The notes below the pieces were generated by a model that was not told the origin of the DNA, made no database searches, and saw only the letters and a program-made list of their open reading frames with translations. Source: Halosolutus halophilus (lineage in GTDB: Archaea > Halobacteriota > Halobacteria > Halobacteriales > Natrialbaceae). From it: a stretch of DNA of 64,000 nucleotides. Positions within the stretch are counted from its first letter, which is position 1. Each line of letters begins with the position of its first letter. Position numbers and translations under genes: made by a program. Location: NCBI RefSeq assembly GCF_022869805.1, contig NZ_CP094974.1, forward strand, positions 2,046,001 through 2,110,000. The letters run 5' to 3'. This document shows, piece by piece, positions 1 to 8,925 of the stretch.

Positions 1-1
1 A

Positions 2-589
2 CTCCCGGCCGACCAGCACGACCACCTCGAGCAGATCGAGGCGGCCGCCGAGAACCTCGCCACCCTGAGCGAGCGATCGCGTCTCGCGGAGCGAACGATG
101 GGCGAGGCGAGCGCGAACCGGCAGCCGATCGACCTCGTCCCGCTCGTCGAACGAACGGTCGCCGAGTTTCGATCGAACCGAGCGGACGACTCGATCTCGA
201 CGACGCTCCCCGAACGGGCCCCGGTGGTCGCCCACGAATCGTTCGAACTCGCACTCGAGGAGGTACTCAGTAACGCGTTCGAACACGCCGATCGGCCCGT
301 ACCGGACGTGACCGTGGCGATCGACTGCGATCGATCCGAGACGGTCCTTCGCGTGAGCGACGACGGCCCGGGGATCCCGGGTCACGAACGACAGGTCCTC
401 GAGACGGGACGGGAGACGGCACTCGAACACACCAGCGGGCTCGGTCTGTGGCTGGTCAAGTGGCTCGTCCGCGTTTCGGGCGGGACGCTCGACATCACCG
501 ATCGATCACCACGGGGAACGACGGTCGAGATCGCACTCCACTCGGCCCCGATCGAGTCGGTCGACGAAACAGCCGAACCGGCTCGGTAG
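2..589 (+). CDS. Sensor histidine kinase, C-terminal part (gene starts before the window)
   Basis: The reading frame is open from base 2 without a start codon, so only the C-terminal part of the gene is present. It holds the end of a helical DHp-like segment (LEQIEAAAENLATLSERS) and a complete HATPase domain. The N-box is EEVLSNAFEHA, the G1 box is SDDGPGIP and the G2 box is TSGLGLWLVKWLV. The domain binds ATP and phosphorylates the upstream histidine, which lies outside the window. The last ~20 residues are acidic and unstructured. Haloarchaeal kinases of this layout usually carry PAS or GAF sensors upstream, but none can be seen here. Which response regulator it serves is not visible; the next gene is an unrelated winged-helix protein. 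Confidence 0.9.
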   Translation, partial: LPADQHDHLEQIEAAAENLATLSERSRLAERTMGEASANRQPIDLVPLVERTVAEFRSNRADDSISTTLPERAPVVAHESFELALEEVLSNAFEHADRPVPDVTVAIDCDRSETVLRVSDDGPGIPGHERQVLETGRETALEHTSGLGLWLVKWLVRVSGGTLDITDRSPRGTTVEIALHSAPIESVDETAEPAR

Positions 590-729
590 GTACCTGCGCC
601 TATTTTACTGATTTGAAAATACAAGAAGTAATACAAGTATCGTTCTAGAGAGACGTAACATCTAATGTGTCGGCTGCAGTAGGGACGGCTGGTGGTTTCG
701 AATGGTAACTTACGGTAGGTGGTTCGTGG

Positions 730-1104
730 ATGCGTGAAACGGAGGGTGAGCCGACGTCACTCGCGGTCGAGGCAACGCCGTCGCTAGATCTCATCTTCGA
801 TATGCTCTCGAACCGACGGCGGCGGCAGGTGCTGTACGATCTCAACGATCGGCCGGACGGCGTCGCGACGATCGACGAACTGGCCGACACGGTAGCAGCA
901 CGCGAGCACGGATCCGGCGGGACGGACCTCGACGCGGACGAGCACCGCACCCAGATTCGCACGGAACTCCAGCACGTTCACCTGCCGAAACTGGAGGACG
1001 CGGGGATCATCGAGCACGATCGGCGCAGCGAGACGGTTCGGTACTGGACTCAGCCGTCGCTCGAGGAGTGGCTCGAACACGCACAACACAAGGAACGGGC
1101 GTAG
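730..1104 (+). CDS. DUF7344-type winged-helix protein
   Basis: This is a 124-aa protein starting at the ATG at 730. The segment LIFDMLSNRRRRQVLYDLND is the typical first helix pair of the haloarchaeal DUF7344 winged-helix family. It is followed by the diagnostic helix LQHVHLPKLEDAGIIEHD, in which the H-x-H-L-P-K-L-E motif precedes the wing. Members are small cytoplasmic DNA-binding proteins of mostly unknown target. A second, divergent member lies at 44578-44967. The 140 bases upstream are A+T-rich (around 601-640) and probably carry its promoter. No operon partner is seen: the superoxide dismutase begins 195 bases downstream behind its own promoter. Confidence 0.8.
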   Translation: MRETEGEPTSLAVEATPSLDLIFDMLSNRRRRQVLYDLNDRPDGVATIDELADTVAAREHGSGGTDLDADEHRTQIRTELQHVHLPKLEDAGIIEHDRRSETVRYWTQPSLEEWLEHAQHKERA

Positions 1105-1226
1105 GGTTCACTCGACGGATCGACAGGCCGTGGTTCTGGGGTCGCCGTCGCTGAAAGGTTTAACACGTGGTCCGTCGTTGGTCCAGTGGAGGGTCGGCAA
1201 CGCACACGTCGGTAGCTAACGATTTA

Positions 1227-1253
1227 TGAGGTGTGATATCATTTCACTCCTCA
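1227..1253. promoter_or_regulatory. 27-base imperfect palindrome, probable operator of the sod gene
   Basis: The outer arms TGAGG and CCTCA pair exactly, and the inner arms GTGA and TCAC pair around an A+T core (TATCATT). The palindrome ends a few bases before an A+T-rich TATA-like stretch (AAAACTTAAC, 1254-1263) and 45 bases before the sod start codon. That is where an archaeal repressor or activator would act. The dyad length suits a dimeric winged-helix metal or redox regulator of the DtxR/SirR type, but the regulator is inferred, not seen. Confidence 0.55.
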
Positions 1254-1298
1254 AAACTTAACAGGGGAGCTACCGATACAAGATAACAGGTGAGAACC

Positions 1299-1901
1299 AT
1301 GACTGATCACGAACTTCCACCACTACCGTACGACTACGACGCACTGGAACCGTCGCTTTCCGAACAGGTGCTGACCTGGCACCACGACACGCACCACCAG
1401 GGGTACGTCAACGGCCTCAACGCCGCCGAGGAGACCCTCGCCGACAACCGCGAGTCGGGCGACTTCGACTCGACGCCCGGGGCGCTCAACAACGTCACCC
1501 ACAACGGCTGTGGACACTATCTCCACACGCTGTTCTGGGAGAACATGTCTCCCGACGGCGGCGGCGAACCCGAGGGCGACCTCGCCGACCGGATCGAGGA
1601 GGACTTCGGCTCCTACGAGGGCTGGAAGGGCGAGTTCGAGGCCGCTGCCGGTGCTGCCGGTGGCTGGGCACTGCTGGTATACGACCCGGTCGCCAAGCAA
1701 CTGCGCAACCTTGCAGTCGACAAACACGATCAGGGTGCACTCTGGGGGTCCCATCCCGTTCTCGCGCTGGACGTCTGGGAGCACTCCTATTACTACGACT
1801 ACGGTCCGGACCGCGGGAGCTTCATCGACGCCTTCTTCGACGTCGTCGACTGGGAGAAGGCGGAAGAAGAGTACCAGAAGTGTCTCGACCACTTCGAGTA
1901 A
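1299..1901 (+). CDS. sod: Superoxide dismutase (Mn/Fe family)
   Basis: This is a 200-aa cytoplasmic enzyme that converts superoxide to hydrogen peroxide and oxygen. The start is the ATG at 1299; an in-frame GTG at 1290 would add three residues that do not fit the family. The N-terminus (LPPLPYDYDALEPSLSEQ) is the standard Fe/Mn-SOD opening. The metal ligands are visible: the first His of WHHDTHHQGYV (about residue 28), a His in GHYLHTLFWENMSP, and Asp and His of DVWEHSYYYDYG near the C-terminus. Full length for the family. Haloarchaeal homologues are manganese enzymes; the metal cannot be read from sequence with certainty. The palindrome at 1227-1253 suggests regulated expression. Confidence 0.95.
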   Translation: MTDHELPPLPYDYDALEPSLSEQVLTWHHDTHHQGYVNGLNAAEETLADNRESGDFDSTPGALNNVTHNGCGHYLHTLFWENMSPDGGGEPEGDLADRIEEDFGSYEGWKGEFEAAAGAAGGWALLVYDPVAKQLRNLAVDKHDQGALWGSHPVLALDVWEHSYYYDYGPDRGSFIDAFFDVVDWEKAEEEYQKCLDHFE

Positions 1902-2220
1902 TACCGTCGCCCGTACCCGTTCGTCGGATTCGCCGGTCGGTCTCGGCGAATTCGATTCACTGACTTGCAGCGACGACAGATACGACGAACGAGTCGCCAC
2001 TGACCGTCGCTGCACCCCCGTCGCACGGTGTCCGTGCGACCGGTGTGTAAATCGGTTCCATCGAGTCGATAGTCGGCCTCGATTTGTGCCCGATCGGCGA
2101 GGGGCCGTTCCAGGTGGAGTGGGTGTCTCGTGACCGTGTCGCGGGCGTCCATGGTCACGGTTCGACCACACTGTGACGTAGTACCATAGTTTAACAACGC
2201 CCGCGACGATTGGAGGGTAT
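1902..2220. other. Intergenic region upstream of the FAD/Fe-S dehydrogenase
   Basis: I see no credible gene in these 319 bases. Near the right end are an A+T-rich element (around 2184-2195, ATAGTTTAACAA) suitable as a TATA box and a GGAGG at 2211-2215, spaced as a ribosome-binding site for the ATG at 2221. Confidence 0.5.
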
Positions 2221-5200
2221 ATGGCCGTCGAGGACAGCGATATCGAGAACGGCGACGCCGGGGGGCGAGACATCGAGAACGGCGACGTCGAGGTCGGACT
2301 GGGCCGATCACGGGACGGAGGAGACGATCGCGACGGGACTGTAGCGACGGCGTCGCTGGCGAGTGCGCTCGCCGACGCCTGTCGGGGCGACGTACGGTTC
2401 GACGAATACACGCGCGTCCTCTACGCGACCGACGGCAGCATTTACGGCGCACAGCCGGCCGGCGTCGTGTTTCCACGGGACACGGCCGACGTGCAAGCCG
2501 CCGTCCGCGTCGCGGCCGACCACGACGTCCCGGTCCTGCCTCGCGGCGCGGGTTCCTCGCTGGCCGGCCAGGCCGTCGGTCCGGGTTGCGTCGTCCTCGA
2601 CCTTTCGCGTCACATGGACGACGTTCGCGAGATCGACGCCGACGAACGGCGGGCCGTCGTCCAGCCGGGCGTCGTGCAGGACGACCTCGACGACGCGCTC
2701 GAACCCCACGGACTGCGCTTCGCACCGGACCCTGCCTCCTCGAACCGGGCGACGATCGGCGGCGGCATCGGGAACAACTCGACGGGTGCTCACTCGGTCC
2801 GGTACGGGATCACCGACGCCTACGTCGAGGAGTGCGAGGTCGTCCTCGCGGACGGTTCGCTGATCCGCACCCGTGACGTCGTGCTGGATAGCCCCGAGTG
2901 GAATCGGATCGTCGCGAAAGTCGATCGGGAGGCCGCGATCTACCGAACCGTCCGGGCGATCGTGGAGGACAACGCGGCGGAGATCGAGGCGCGGTATCCG
3001 GACCTCAAGCGGTGTGTGAGCGGTTACAACCTCCAGAAGGTGATCCGGGAGGACGCGGAGGGGGATCGGATCGTCAACCTCTCGAAACTCCTGGTCGGCG
3101 CGGAGGGGACGCTCGGCGTCGTCGTCGAAGCGACGCTGTCGCTCGTGACCCGTCCGGACGAGACCGCGCTCGTCGTCTACTGTTACGACGACCTGCTCGA
3201 GGCCCTCGCGGCGGTTCCCGAGGCGCTCGCGCTCGACGCCAGCGCGGTCGAACTCATGGACAGCGAGGTGTTCCGGCTCGCGGCCGATTCACAGGAGTAC
3301 GCCGAGTACGCCGACCCGATCCCCGACGGCACAGCCGCGGCGCTGATGCTCGAGTTCGACGACGAGGTGGTCGACGACCTGCCCGACGCGATCGGGCTGG
3401 CGACCGACGAACTGGTCGACGACGGCACCGCGTTCGAGTCGATCGAGGCGTTCGGTGCCGAGAAACAGGATCGACTCTGGAAGCTCCGGAAGGCCGCCAT
3501 CCCGCTGTTGATGAGCATGGAGGGGGACCCGAAACCGTATCCCTTCGTCGAAGACGCCTCCGTTCCGCCCGCAGAACTCGCGGAGTACGTCGCGGGATTC
3601 CAGGAGATCCTCGACGATCACGACACGACGGCCGCCTACTTCGCCCACGCCGGCGTCGGGACGCTGCACATCCGGCCCGTCCTGAACCTGAAGACCGACG
3701 AGGACGTCGAGACGATGCGATCGATCGCCGACGACGTGACCGACCTCGTTCGCGAGCACAACGGCGCGTTCTCGGGCGAACACGGGGACGGGCTGGCACG
3801 GACGGAGTTCAACCCCAAGCTGTACGGTCCCGACCTCTGGGCGGCGTTCAAGGACGTCAAGTCCACCTTCGATCCGGACTGGCGCATGAACCCGGGCAAG
3901 GTCGTTTACCGGGAGGAAGACCCCACAGACATCCGCGAGCACCTCCGGTACGGCCCCGACTACGCGTCGCTCGAGCCGCGAACGACGCTCGATTTCGACG
4001 ACGACGGCGGGTTCTCCCACCTCGTGGAACTCTGTAACGGCTGTGGCACCTGTCGCCAGACGGACAGCGACGTGATGTGTCCGACCTACCGCGCGACCGA
4101 GGAGGAGGTCGCCACGACCCGTGGGCGGGCGAACCTCCTCCGGGCCGCGATCAGCGGCGAGATCGACCCCGAGGAACTGTATTCCGAGCGGTTCCAGTCC
4201 GAGGTGCTCGACCTCTGTATCGGCTGCAAGGGCTGCCAGAGCGACTGTCCGACGGGCGTCGACCTCGCGAAACTCAAAGTCGAGGTGAAACACCAGTACC
4301 ACGACCGCGAGGGGGTGAGCCGCCGCGAGCGGCTGTTCGCGAACGTCGATCGACTCGCCGCCGCGGGGAGCGCGGTGGCCCCGATCGCGAACCGGCTTCC
4401 CGACTTCCCGGGTGCGCGGACGCTTCTCGAGCGGACGGCAGGAATCGCCTCCGAGCGATCGGTGCCGACCTTCCAGCGGGAGTCCCTCGTGGACTGGTTC
4501 CGGGATCGGGGGCCCCGGGTGGACGCCGCGGCGGCGACCGATCGGGTCGTCCTCTTCCCGGATACGGACACGAATTACTCCCATCCCGAGACGGGCAAGG
4601 CGGCCGTCAGGGTCCTCGAAGCCGCGGACGTCCACGTCAGGGTTCCCGATCTCGGCCCGACTGGCCGCGCGGCTTACTCGCAAGGCTTGCTCGATCGAGC
4701 GGCCGCGGACGCTCGCGCGTTGCTCGACGACCTCGACCCGTATCTCGAGGCGGGATGGTCGATCTGTTTCGTCGAACCCTCCGACGCGTCGATGGTCGTC
4801 GACGAGTACCGCTCGTTGCTCGACGACGATCGGGTCGGGACGCTCGCGTCGACCGCCTACGACGTCTCCGAGTACCTCGACGTGCACCGGCTGGACGAGG
4901 ACCTGACCGTCGACGCGACGGCCGATCGGCTGACCTATCACGGGCACTGCCACCAGAAGGCCCGTGGGACCGATCACCACGCGGTCGGCGTCCTCAGGCG
5001 CGCCGGCTACGCGGTCGATCCGGTCGACTCGGGCTGCTGTGGGATGGCCGGCAGCTTCGGCTACGAGGCCGAACACTACGATCTCTCGCGGGCGATCGGT
5101 GCGTTGCTTGCCGATCAGCTCGCGGACAGCGACGGCGAGACCGTCGTCGCACCCGGAACCTCCTGTCGAACGCAGATCGGCGACTTCGACGGGTACGATC

Positions 5201-5247
5201 GTCCGCCCCACCCGATCGAGGTCCTCGCGCGGGATCTGGATCGGTGA
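2221..5247 (+). CDS. FAD-linked oxidase with 4Fe-4S and CCG domains (D-2-hydroxyacid/D-lactate dehydrogenase type, YdiJ-like)
   Basis: This 1008-aa fusion should oxidise a D-2-hydroxyacid (D-lactate, glycolate or D-2-hydroxyglutarate) with FAD and pass electrons through iron-sulfur centres to the respiratory chain. Residues ~70-240 are the FAD_binding_4 domain (PRGAGSSLAGQ, then GGGIGNNSTGAHS). Residues ~250-560 are the FAD-oxidase C-terminal domain, ending in the family signature HAGVGTLHIRP and GEHGDGLART. Two ferredoxin-like clusters follow: CNGCGTC (~602) and CIGCKGCQSDCP (~665). A CCG heterodisulfide-reductase-like domain ends the protein (HGHCHQK ~909, GCCGMAGSFGYE ~938). The length matches YdiJ-type enzymes (~1000 aa) rather than split GlcDEF. 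The first ~45 residues are an acidic tail with a repeated DIENGD unit. Exact substrate is undecided. Confidence 0.88.
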   Translation: MAVEDSDIENGDAGGRDIENGDVEVGLGRSRDGGDDRDGTVATASLASALADACRGDVRFDEYTRVLYATDGSIYGAQPAGVVFPRDTADVQAAVRVAADHDVPVLPRGAGSSLAGQAVGPGCVVLDLSRHMDDVREIDADERRAVVQPGVVQDDLDDALEPHGLRFAPDPASSNRATIGGGIGNNSTGAHSVRYGITDAYVEECEVVLADGSLIRTRDVVLDSPEWNRIVAKVDREAAIYRTVRAIVEDNAAEIEARYPDLKRCVSGYNLQKVIREDAEGDRIVNLSKLLVGAEGTLGVVVEATLSLVTRPDETALVVYCYDDLLEALAAVPEALALDASAVELMDSEVFRLAADSQEYAEYADPIPDGTAAALMLEFDDEVVDDLPDAIGLATDELVDDGTAFESIEAFGAEKQDRLWKLRKAAIPLLMSMEGDPKPYPFVEDASVPPAELAEYVAGFQEILDDHDTTAAYFAHAGVGTLHIRPVLNLKTDEDVETMRSIADDVTDLVREHNGAFSGEHGDGLARTEFNPKLYGPDLWAAFKDVKSTFDPDWRMNPGKVVYREEDPTDIREHLRYGPDYASLEPRTTLDFDDDGGFSHLVELCNGCGTCRQTDSDVMCPTYRATEEEVATTRGRANLLRAAISGEIDPEELYSERFQSEVLDLCIGCKGCQSDCPTGVDLAKLKVEVKHQYHDREGVSRRERLFANVDRLAAAGSAVAPIANRLPDFPGARTLLERTAGIASERSVPTFQRESLVDWFRDRGPRVDAAAATDRVVLFPDTDTNYSHPETGKAAVRVLEAADVHVRVPDLGPTGRAAYSQGLLDRAAADARALLDDLDPYLEAGWSICFVEPSDASMVVDEYRSLLDDDRVGTLASTAYDVSEYLDVHRLDEDLTVDATADRLTYHGHCHQKARGTDHHAVGVLRRAGYAVDPVDSGCCGMAGSFGYEAEHYDLSRAIGALLADQLADSDGETVVAPGTSCRTQIGDFDGYDRPPHPIEVLARDLDR

Positions 5248-5391
5248 CGCCGTCCCGTCACGATGGCCGGTCCGGCACGTCCGGCGTCACGAGTTAGACG
5301 CTGGCGTCCTCGGAATCGAACGCCACTCGGGTCGGGGATCGCACGAGACCGGATCGGTGCGGTCTTGAGTCGTGCGCTACTAGTATCGTCC

Positions 5392-5658
5392 ATGCCGGTT
5401 CCGAAGTCCGAATTCGACCAGCTTCCGCCGTGTGACTTCTACACGCCCGACGAGTTACTCGAGGACGACCAGATGTACACGGTCTACGAGATCGCCCGCA
5501 TGCTACAGGGCCTCGAGCCCGACGCGGACATCGATCGGGAGACCGAAGACATCCTGCTCGACTGGGCGATCCCCTGGATCATGACGAACGCCGACGACCT
5601 CGTGGTCGCGGAACCACGAACCGAGGACGAACCCGGTTACTACGGCCTGAAAGAATGA
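5392..5658 (+). CDS. Small conserved haloarchaeal protein (DUF5827-like)
   Basis: This is an 88-aa acidic protein starting at the ATG at 5392; the open frame extends upstream to 5263 but the extra residues are low-complexity and not protein-like. The sequence (MPVPKSEFDQLPPCDFYTPDE, ending PGYYGLKE) is typical of a small family found across Halobacteria. No catalytic motif is visible and its function is unknown. Its stop codon overlaps the start of the following ATPase gene (ATGA at 5655-5658), so the two are translationally coupled and probably work together. Confidence 0.75.
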   Translation: MPVPKSEFDQLPPCDFYTPDELLEDDQMYTVYEIARMLQGLEPDADIDRETEDILLDWAIPWIMTNADDLVVAEPRTEDEPGYYGLKE

Positions 5659-6485
5659 TCCTCCTCGTCGTCGGTTCGGATCGCGTCGACGCCGGAAAGA
5701 CGACGTTTTCGGCCGGGTTGCTCGAGCGAACCGGCGCGGTCGGCTACAAGCCGCGTGCCGGAAACGACTACTGGTTCGACCACGACGACTGTCGGACCGC
5801 GATCGCGGACGGTCGTCTCTACGGCAAGGACGCAGCCCGCCTCGCGGCCGCGGAGGGGCGCGATCGTGCGCCCGAACGACTCAATCCGGTCCACCGGCTG
5901 TGGCAGCCGTCGACGAACGGCGGGACCGGACTGCTCGGCCGATCGGACCGCGAGTTCCTCGTCGATCGGATCGGGCGATCGCCCGGAGAGCCGACGATCG
6001 TCCGCAACGCCACCGTCGACCTGCCGGACGCGGTCGCCGACGCGTTGCCGCTCGCGGACGCGATCCCCGTCGAAACGGTCGACGAACTCAACGCGGTCGT
6101 CCAGCGGGAGTACGTGCCGGCGTTCGAGGCGCTCGCCGCGGACATCGAGGCGGCCGACCTGGCCGTCGTCGAGTCCTACGGTGACATCGCACAGCCGCTC
6201 TCGGCGCTCGACCCCGCCGCGATCGCCGCCGTCGCAGCCGTCGAACCCGGACGGGCGCGGATCTACCCCGGCGACCGCTACTGCCGCGCCTGTGAGATCG
6301 CCAGTTCGAGCCCGAAAGACGGAACGCTGGAGAAGCGCGTTCCGGACGTACTCGACTACCTGAAGCCGCTCGAACGCGTCCGCCTGCCGCCGCTTCCGGG
6401 CGACGACCGGGCGGATCCACGGCGGATCGCGGACGCCTACGCGCCGGCCTACGACGCGCTGCTGGACGCCGTGAAACGGGTCTAG
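5655..6485 (+). CDS. P-loop ATPase, BioD/CobQ-like
   Basis: This is a 276-aa protein whose first 20 residues contain a deviant Walker A, GSDRVDAGKTTF, of the type seen in dethiobiotin synthetase and other SIMIBI-class enzymes. The second half is less conserved and carries a YCRACE cysteine pair. The ATG overlaps the stop of the upstream DUF5827 gene. The fold implies ATP binding, but the rest does not let me name a substrate. Related haloarchaeal proteins are annotated only as ATPases. It ends 31 bases before the convergent MBL hydrolase. Confidence 0.7.
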   Translation: MILLVVGSDRVDAGKTTFSAGLLERTGAVGYKPRAGNDYWFDHDDCRTAIADGRLYGKDAARLAAAEGRDRAPERLNPVHRLWQPSTNGGTGLLGRSDREFLVDRIGRSPGEPTIVRNATVDLPDAVADALPLADAIPVETVDELNAVVQREYVPAFEALAADIEAADLAVVESYGDIAQPLSALDPAAIAAVAAVEPGRARIYPGDRYCRACEIASSSPKDGTLEKRVPDVLDYLKPLERVRLPPLPGDDRADPRRIADAYAPAYDALLDAVKRV

Positions 6486-6516
6486 TGCGTTCGGAGGCGC
6501 GATCTCGCGGGGATGC

Positions 6517-7095
6517 CTACGCCTGGCGCGCCATCCGGGCCGACAGTTCGACGTGACCGTACGGTTGGTTGGTCACGCTCGGCCCGTGGCCGGTGTGCAT
6601 CTCCGCGAGGTCCTCGTCGATCCACTCGAGGACGCGATCGATGCTCCGGATCAGCGTCTCGCGATCGCCTTCCTCGAGATCAGTCCGTCCGAAGCTCCCG
6701 TTCTGGAAGACGAGATCGCCCGCAAAGAGCACGCCGGCGTCGTCCGAGTAGAAACAGAGGTGATCGTTCTTGTGGCCGGGCGTGTGCAACGCGACGTACT
6801 CGTGATCGCCCAGCTGGACCCGCTCTTCGTCCGCGACGGCGTGGTCGACGCCGTCGATCGACGGATCGTATCCCCACACGTCGACGGCGAAGGCGTCCGT
6901 CACTGCCGCGAGGTTGCCGACGTGGTCCGGGTGGGTATGCGTGAGCACGACCGCGTCGAGGTCGTCGACGCGCGATCGGATCGCCGCGACGACGTCGAAG
7001 TTCGCGCCCGGATCGACGAGGACGGTTCGGTCTCCCGGGACGAGATAGACGTTACTCGTGAAGGCCTGCACTCCCTGCGCGAGATTGGCGATCAT
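6517..7095 (-). CDS. MBL-fold metallohydrolase (glyoxalase II-like)
   Basis: This is a 192-aa cytoplasmic metallo-beta-lactamase-fold hydrolase. I choose the ATG at 7095 (MIANLAQGVQAFTSNVYLV) because this is the normal beginning of the fold; 43 further in-frame codons upstream look non-coding. Metal ligands are complete: THTHPDHVGN, HTPGHKNDH, AGDLVFQNGSFGRTDL and HTGHGPS. Glyoxalase II-like members cleave hydroxyacyl-thioesters, but this short haloarchaeal subgroup has no proven substrate. It is transcribed towards the ATPase gene and lies alone. Confidence 0.85.
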   Translation of the reverse strand: MIANLAQGVQAFTSNVYLVPGDRTVLVDPGANFDVVAAIRSRVDDLDAVVLTHTHPDHVGNLAAVTDAFAVDVWGYDPSIDGVDHAVADEERVQLGDHEYVALHTPGHKNDHLCFYSDDAGVLFAGDLVFQNGSFGRTDLEEGDRETLIRSIDRVLEWIDEDLAEMHTGHGPSVTNQPYGHVELSARMARQA

Positions 7096-7291
7096 GGCCG
7101 CCGGTAGGGAGTCGAACCGTTTGTGCGTATCGACACGATCCGTGGGGGACGAACAGTATCCGACGGTGACAGAACGATCGATGCCGTCTGCGAACTCCGC
7201 TTCTGCCGGGAAAAGAGCCGTCACGCGCCGGATCCCGGTCTCAACTCCCTATTCACAAGGATTTTTAGCTTCGGCACGTAGTGGTAGACGA

Positions 7292-8527
7292 ATGAACCGG
7301 CCGGGCTCCGTAGGACTCGTCGTCCTCGCTGTGGTCGTCACTGTTGCCGGCATCGGCGGACCACTTGCAGTGGTCGGGGCGACTGCCTCGCCCCAGGCAT
7401 CGACGTCTGGCACTGCGTCAGTCACTGGTAGCGAATCGACGATGGCGGCCGTCCCAGCCAGCCTCCAGTCTCAGGAGTTCGACAGTACCACGTTCGAGGT
7501 CACCGTCTACGAGAACGGCAGTGCGACGTGGACCCTCCGTCACGAGATGCAACTCAACGAATCCGAAGTGGAAGACTTCGAGACGACCGCCGAGGAATTC
7601 GAATCGAACGAGAGCGACACCTACGAACCCCTGTACAAAACCTTCGTGGACCAGGCTCACGCACTGGCGGGGACCGGATCCAATGCCACGGACCGCGAGA
7701 TGGAGGCGCGCGATTTCACGCGGTCCGCATACGTCGAAGAGGAAATCAACCTGGCGGGGGGAAGTTCGGAGGTCGGTGTCGTCGAAATGTCGTTCACCTG
7801 GGACGGGTTCGCGGCCGTCGAGGGCGGGACGGTCAAGGTCGGTGACGTATTCAACGGCCTCTACATCTACCCCGACCAGTCGATCGTCTTCCGGGCGGGC
7901 GGTGATCTCGTCTTCGAGTCCGTTGCTCCGGACGGGGCGGAATACGCCACCACCGAACTCGAGAATGCGGACGAAGTGATCTGGAGCGGCGAACGCGAGT
8001 TCATCGACGGCCATCCGCGCGTCGTCTTCGACAATCCCAACATAAGCGCTCACAGTTCGGGTCCCATCTCGACGCTGACCAGTGCGGTCGGTGACCTCCT
8101 GTGGCCGCTGGTCGCCCTCGCCATCCTAGTGGGTATCGGCGGTGCCGTCGTCTGGTATCGCCGGAGCGACGACGGGGCGACCGAGGCGACGACCGAGTCG
8201 CCCGCACCGGCCCCTCCCGCGGACCGCGCTGGAGGTCGATCGCAGGAGGCCCCCGGCGAACCCGACGACGCTGACGACGGCGGGCTGCCCGACGAGGAAC
8301 TGCTCACCGACGACGATCGCGTCGTCAAACTCATCCGCGAGAACGGCGGCCGGATGAAACAGGTCAACATCGTCGAGGAGACCGGCTGGTCGAAATCCAA
8401 GGTCAGCATGCTCCTGTCGGACATGGAAGAGGAGGGAACCATCAGTAAACTCCGCGTCGGTCGCGAGAACATCATCAGCCTCGAAGGGTTCGAACCCGAG
8501 GCGACGAAGTCACCGTTCGAGGAGTGA
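7292..8527 (+). CDS. Membrane-anchored winged-helix regulator (DUF7345/DUF7343 type)
   Basis: This is a 411-aa protein. The start is the ATG at 7292, which begins a clear signal peptide (MNRPGSVGLVVLAVVVTVAG). An extracytoplasmic beta-rich domain of ~250 residues follows, of the kind that begins FEVTVYENGSATWT. Then come one transmembrane helix (LLWPLVALAILVGIGGAVVW, about residues 270-290) and an acidic linker. The cytoplasmic C-terminus is a winged helix (DDRVVKLIRENGGRMKQVNI, then WSKSKVSMLLSDMEEEG). This layout suggests a one-component sensor that places its DNA-binding domain at the membrane. The ligand is unknown. It is the last gene before the tRNA that marks the island edge. Confidence 0.8.
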   Translation: MNRPGSVGLVVLAVVVTVAGIGGPLAVVGATASPQASTSGTASVTGSESTMAAVPASLQSQEFDSTTFEVTVYENGSATWTLRHEMQLNESEVEDFETTAEEFESNESDTYEPLYKTFVDQAHALAGTGSNATDREMEARDFTRSAYVEEEINLAGGSSEVGVVEMSFTWDGFAAVEGGTVKVGDVFNGLYIYPDQSIVFRAGGDLVFESVAPDGAEYATTELENADEVIWSGEREFIDGHPRVVFDNPNISAHSSGPISTLTSAVGDLLWPLVALAILVGIGGAVVWYRRSDDGATEATTESPAPAPPADRAGGRSQEAPGEPDDADDGGLPDEELLTDDDRVVKLIRENGGRMKQVNIVEETGWSKSKVSMLLSDMEEEGTISKLRVGRENIISLEGFEPEATKSPFEE

Positions 8528-8629
8528 GCCGATCGGGCGACGGCAGCGCGTGTCACCGTCCGACACTCTCGAAATGAAACGGAATGCTTAAACATCGGTC
8601 GGCGCTACGAAGAACTGGAGTCGCGAACC

Positions 8630-8704
8630 GCTCCGATAGTGTAGTCCGGCCAATCATATTGCCCTCTCGAGGCAATGACCGGGGTTCAAATCCCCGTCGG
8701 AGCA
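8630..8704 (+). tRNA. tRNA-Glu (anticodon CTC), probable attachment site of the island
   Basis: A full cloverleaf can be drawn. The acceptor arms are GCTCCGA and TCGGAGC with discriminator A. The anticodon stem TTGCC/GGCAA encloses the loop CTCTCGA, giving anticodon CTC (glutamate). The T arm is CGGGG/CCCCG around TTCAAAT. No CCA is encoded and no intron is evident. An integrase gene starts 222 bases downstream, so the 3' end of this tRNA is the likely integration site. I did not find a second copy of the 3' end elsewhere in the window, so the other attachment site probably lies beyond 64 kb. Confidence 0.93.
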
Positions 8705-8925
8705 CTCCTACCCCGATTCCTTCCTGCGGTTTTCGGTCGTGAACGAGCAAGAAACACGACCATGACATTGGGCAATTCGACTCGAATAGGTGTACCGAAC
8801 CCGTCGCCCTCTGGCGATTCGTCTGAAAGAAAGGGCATCGAGACTCGACGGGGAATTTCCGGCGCCGTCCGGCGATCGGCGAAATTCGTGGGCAATCAAC
8901 GGGTCTCCCATTCGGAGGTGGGGCA

